Shown here piece by piece: positions 62,000-64,000 of a stretch of DNA of 64,000 bases. This DNA comes from Polaromonas sp. (GTDB taxonomy: Bacteria; Pseudomonadota; Gammaproteobacteria; Burkholderiales; Burkholderiaceae_C). The position numbers and the translations under genes are program-made. The stretch is taken from positions 248,001-312,000 of the forward strand of contig JAURWY010000034.1 in NCBI GenBank assembly GCA_030654695.1, read 5' to 3'. Positions within the stretch are counted from its first letter, which is position 1. Each line of letters begins with the position of its first letter. The notes under the pieces were generated by a model. The model had not been told where the DNA came from. It ran no database searches and was given only the letters and a program-made list of their open reading frames with translations.

Positions 62000-62839
62000 T
62001 TATAGCGTCCTTTTGGGCTTAATTTGAGACCCTGAAGCTATTTTGTCAAGCAACCAACCTGCCGCGCAGACACCGAAGGTCGACGTGACGCTGACCACTG
62101 ATCCGTAACCATGACAATTCAGACTACCGTCATTGGCCTCGTTGGGGAGGTCAACTTCGCACAATGCATCGGGCTGCACGATGGGCTCACGACTGAAGAC
62201 GCAGGCGATACCGATGTTGCCCACGCGTGCAGCGCCCTGCTCTTTGCGCAGTCGGTAACGCAGCTGTGCGAGCAAAGGATCGTGTGTGGTGAGTGAGAGG
62301 TCTTCGATGTCAACGCGGTGCGCGTGACGCTTACCGCCTGCGGCACCGACCGTGATGAAGTTCACGCTGTGCTGAAGTGCCCAAGCAGCCATGGCTGTTT
62401 TGGCCCTGACTTGATCACAAGCATCCAACACGGCCAGGGGCGCGTTGTTGTCCAGTCCATCAAGCCCTGCGATGTGCGGCCAATTGCTTGCGTCGACGAA
62501 TTCTTCAACACAGGTCACGACACAACTGGGGTTGATCAAGCCAATGCGCTCGCGCATGGCTTCGACCTTAGACTGTCCCAGCGTGTTGTCCAAAGCGTGA
62601 AGTTGGCGGTTGATGTTGGACTCAGAAATATGGTCGAGGTCGATCAGCGTGAGTTTGGCAACGCCGCTGCGGGCGAGTGCTTCTGCAGCCCATGAGCCCA
62701 CACCGCCCAAGCCCACCACCACCACATGGGCTTGACGAATGCGCTGGGCACCAGCCTGGCCATAGAGCCGCGCTAGACCGCCAAAGCGACGCTCCAGATC
62801 AGCTGGCGCGGCAGCGTCCAGCGGCAACAAATCAGGCAC
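62000..62839 (-). CDS. tcdA: tRNA threonylcarbamoyladenosine dehydratase
   Basis: A 279-residue ThiF/MoeB/E1-like enzyme that cyclises t6A37 to ct6A in tRNA. Nucleotide motif VVVVGLGGVGSWAAEALARS, then LIDLDHISESNINRQLHALD, VLDACDQVRAKTAMAAW and the C-terminal SLNCHGYGSVVSVTSTFGVC. GTG start at 62839, overlapping the TAG stop of the sulfur transporter gene by one base. Confidence 0.93.
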   Translation of the reverse strand: MPDLLPLDAAAPADLERRFGGLARLYGQAGAQRIRQAHVVVVGLGGVGSWAAEALARSGVAKLTLIDLDHISESNINRQLHALDNTLGQSKVEAMRERIGLINPSCVVTCVEEFVDASNWPHIAGLDGLDNNAPLAVLDACDQVRAKTAMAAWALQHSVNFITVGAAGGKRHAHRVDIEDLSLTTHDPLLAQLRYRLRKEQGAARVGNIGIACVFSREPIVQPDALCEVDLPNEANDGSLNCHGYGSVVSVTSTFGVCAAGWLLDKIASGSQIKPKRTL

Positions 62840-63954
62840 TAAAGAGTTCGCTCAAGGCGCCAGATCTGGTATTTGAGCCCAGCAACGGCACCGAGCAAAA
62901 TCGCAGCCAAGGCGACAAAGCTGGTGGCACTCAAGGTTGAAATACCGGACAAACCCTGTCCGATGGTGCAGCCCATAGCCGCCACACCGCCAACACCCAT
63001 GAGGGTGGCGCCGATCAGATGGTTGGCAGTGTCTTCGGTACCGCCGAAGCCTTCCCAGCGGAACGAGCGCGTAGCCAATGAATAAACCGCAGAACCCGCG
63101 ACAACGCCGACAACAGAAACAATGCCCAAGGTCAAGACCTTGCTTTTGTCGCTGAAGAACATCAACCAGTCGAGCGTGTAAGCCACCGGCGAGACAAAGC
63201 TCATGGCTTCTGCGCGGCCGGAATTGGTAGCCAAAAATACAGCTTCTAAGGTCTCAGGATGCTCGGGCACAAAACCAAAACTGCCGCTGACCCACCACAG
63301 GGCGGTGATGATGGCACCAACCCCAAGGCCAGCAAACAAGTTATCAAAACGTAAAAAATCTCGGCCCGCCAAAGCCCACACGATGAAGCCAAGACCGAGT
63401 GCCAGACCCAGTGCCAGAGCGCTTGAGGCAGGCGGCAAACCAGTTGAATTTGAGAGCCACTGGCCGAGCGTCGCGGGTGTCGAAAAATCAATGGCCACAC
63501 TGTCTACCGTGTTGACCCGCAGCACGGCGGTGATGCCTTTGAGTGTGGCAAAAGCAGCCAACCCCATGACGATAAAAACAACCAAGGACTTTAAGTTTCC
63601 AGCACCCACGCGCACCAAGGTTTTGCTGCCGCATCCAGATGCCAACACCATGCCAAAGCCGAACATCAAGCCACCCACCAACGCTGACAACCAAATAAAG
63701 CGGTTGGCAACGTAAAGGGTCTTAGTGGGGTCGATCAACCCTGCGGCAGCCAGGCCGGCAAAGCCGATCAAAGCAACGCCGGCAGCCAAACCCCACATGC
63801 GCATGCGCGTCCAGTCGCCCATGCTCAGAATGTCGCTGACCGCGCCCATGGTGCAAAAGTGGGTGCGCTGTGTGATGGCTCCGAACAGTGCCGACAGGGC
63901 AAAAGAAGCCCAGAGGATTTGACTATTGAGAGTTTGAAGAGCAGAGATGTCCAT
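62839..63954 (-). CDS. YeeE/YedE-family sulfur-compound transporter
   Basis: A 371-residue membrane protein with about 10-12 helices. Conserved Cys motifs are FGMVLASGCGSKTLVRVGAG and VAAMGCTIGQGLSGISTLSA; the N-terminus has RTHFCTMGAVSDILSMGD. These fit YeeE (TsuA), the thiosulfate uptake channel. ATG 63954 is chosen over a TTG two codons earlier. It overlaps tcdA by one base, so both are probably on one transcript. Confidence 0.9.
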   Translation of the reverse strand: MDISALQTLNSQILWASFALSALFGAITQRTHFCTMGAVSDILSMGDWTRMRMWGLAAGVALIGFAGLAAAGLIDPTKTLYVANRFIWLSALVGGLMFGFGMVLASGCGSKTLVRVGAGNLKSLVVFIVMGLAAFATLKGITAVLRVNTVDSVAIDFSTPATLGQWLSNSTGLPPASSALALGLALGLGFIVWALAGRDFLRFDNLFAGLGVGAIITALWWVSGSFGFVPEHPETLEAVFLATNSGRAEAMSFVSPVAYTLDWLMFFSDKSKVLTLGIVSVVGVVAGSAVYSLATRSFRWEGFGGTEDTANHLIGATLMGVGGVAAMGCTIGQGLSGISTLSATSFVALAAILLGAVAGLKYQIWRLERTL

Positions 63955-64000
63955 CGCCAATACCGCCGTTTTCGCTGTTACTTGAGTTTGGCAAGACGCT

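Noticed and set aside
59023-63960. Complete Zorya defence system
   Set aside because: Only ZorA- and ZorB-like genes are present; the flanking genes are an MhpA-like hydroxylase, a hydrolase, tRNA-Lys, TcdA and YeeE, with no ZorC, helicase ZorD or nuclease ZorE.

Overview
The window looks like a chromosome segment of a Burkholderiales bacterium, most likely a Comamonadaceae member; genus not determined. The basis is the gene content and order: ilvB-ilvN-ilvC-pssA-leuA, alaA-hom-thrC-mobB-moeA-moaD-moaE, PhaR and 3-hydroxybutyrate dehydrogenase of PHB metabolism, Bpt next to Aat, and a Bug-type TctC binding protein. The DNA is moderately GC-rich by eye, with a few AT-rich patches. All family assignments rest on motif recognition in the translations; no search was run.

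Layout. 0-4 kb (mostly minus): a truncated periplasmic MBL-fold protein, propionate-CoA ligase, a cysteine hydrolase and a CigR/RcnB-like envelope protein. 4-7.5 kb: the two L/F- and leucyl-transferases of the bacterial N-degron pathway, an IclR regulator and a penicillin-binding endopeptidase. 7.7-15.9 kb: a branched-chain amino acid block on the minus strand with ilvB, ilvN, ilvC, pssA, then two different 2-isopropylmalate synthases behind a leucine-rich leader peptide and attenuator. 16-19.4 kb (plus): ECF sigma factor, DUF3619, DUF3106, RDD protein, diacylglycerol kinase and a LOG-type protein. 19.4-26.7 kb: GlnB, NadE, a FemAB-like protein carrying an in-frame repeat insertion, two unknown proteins, and a divergent pair of soluble and membrane pyrophosphatases. 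26.7-29.2 kb: vanillate demethylase VanAB with a MarR regulator. 29.5-36.3 kb: molybdopterin and threonine genes plus alaA. 36.5-40 kb: Mth938-like protein, peroxiredoxin, PIN-PhoH ATPase and PhaR. 40.1-45.2 kb: a decayed VCBS adhesin piece, an AT-rich gap, then a MASE1/CHASE/PAS hybrid histidine kinase overlapping a REC-EAL c-di-GMP phosphodiesterase.

45.3-53.3 kb is an accessory island. It is bounded by a 32-bp direct repeat (one mismatch) of the 3' end of tRNA-Val(GAC). The intact tRNA is at the right end; the truncated copy and what looks like the tRNA's original terminator are at the left end. Inside are two toxin-antitoxin modules, two C-terminal scraps of tyrosine recombinases, a FAH-family hydrolase with a TctC binding protein, and a 3.1-kb IS66 element with perfect 28-bp terminal repeats.

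53.4-64 kb: RelA, two alpha/beta hydrolases, 3-hydroxybutyrate dehydrogenase, an MhpA-like FAD hydroxylase, then a two-gene ZorA/ZorB-like (MotA/MotB-type) membrane motor next to tRNA-Lys(TTT) without the usual Zorya effector genes, and finally TcdA and a YeeE/YedE sulfur transporter. The most interesting items are the orphan ZorAB pair with an internal duplication in the ZorA-like protein, the tRNA-Val island, the leu leader with tandem non-identical LeuA enzymes, and the repeat inserted in frame in the FemAB gene.
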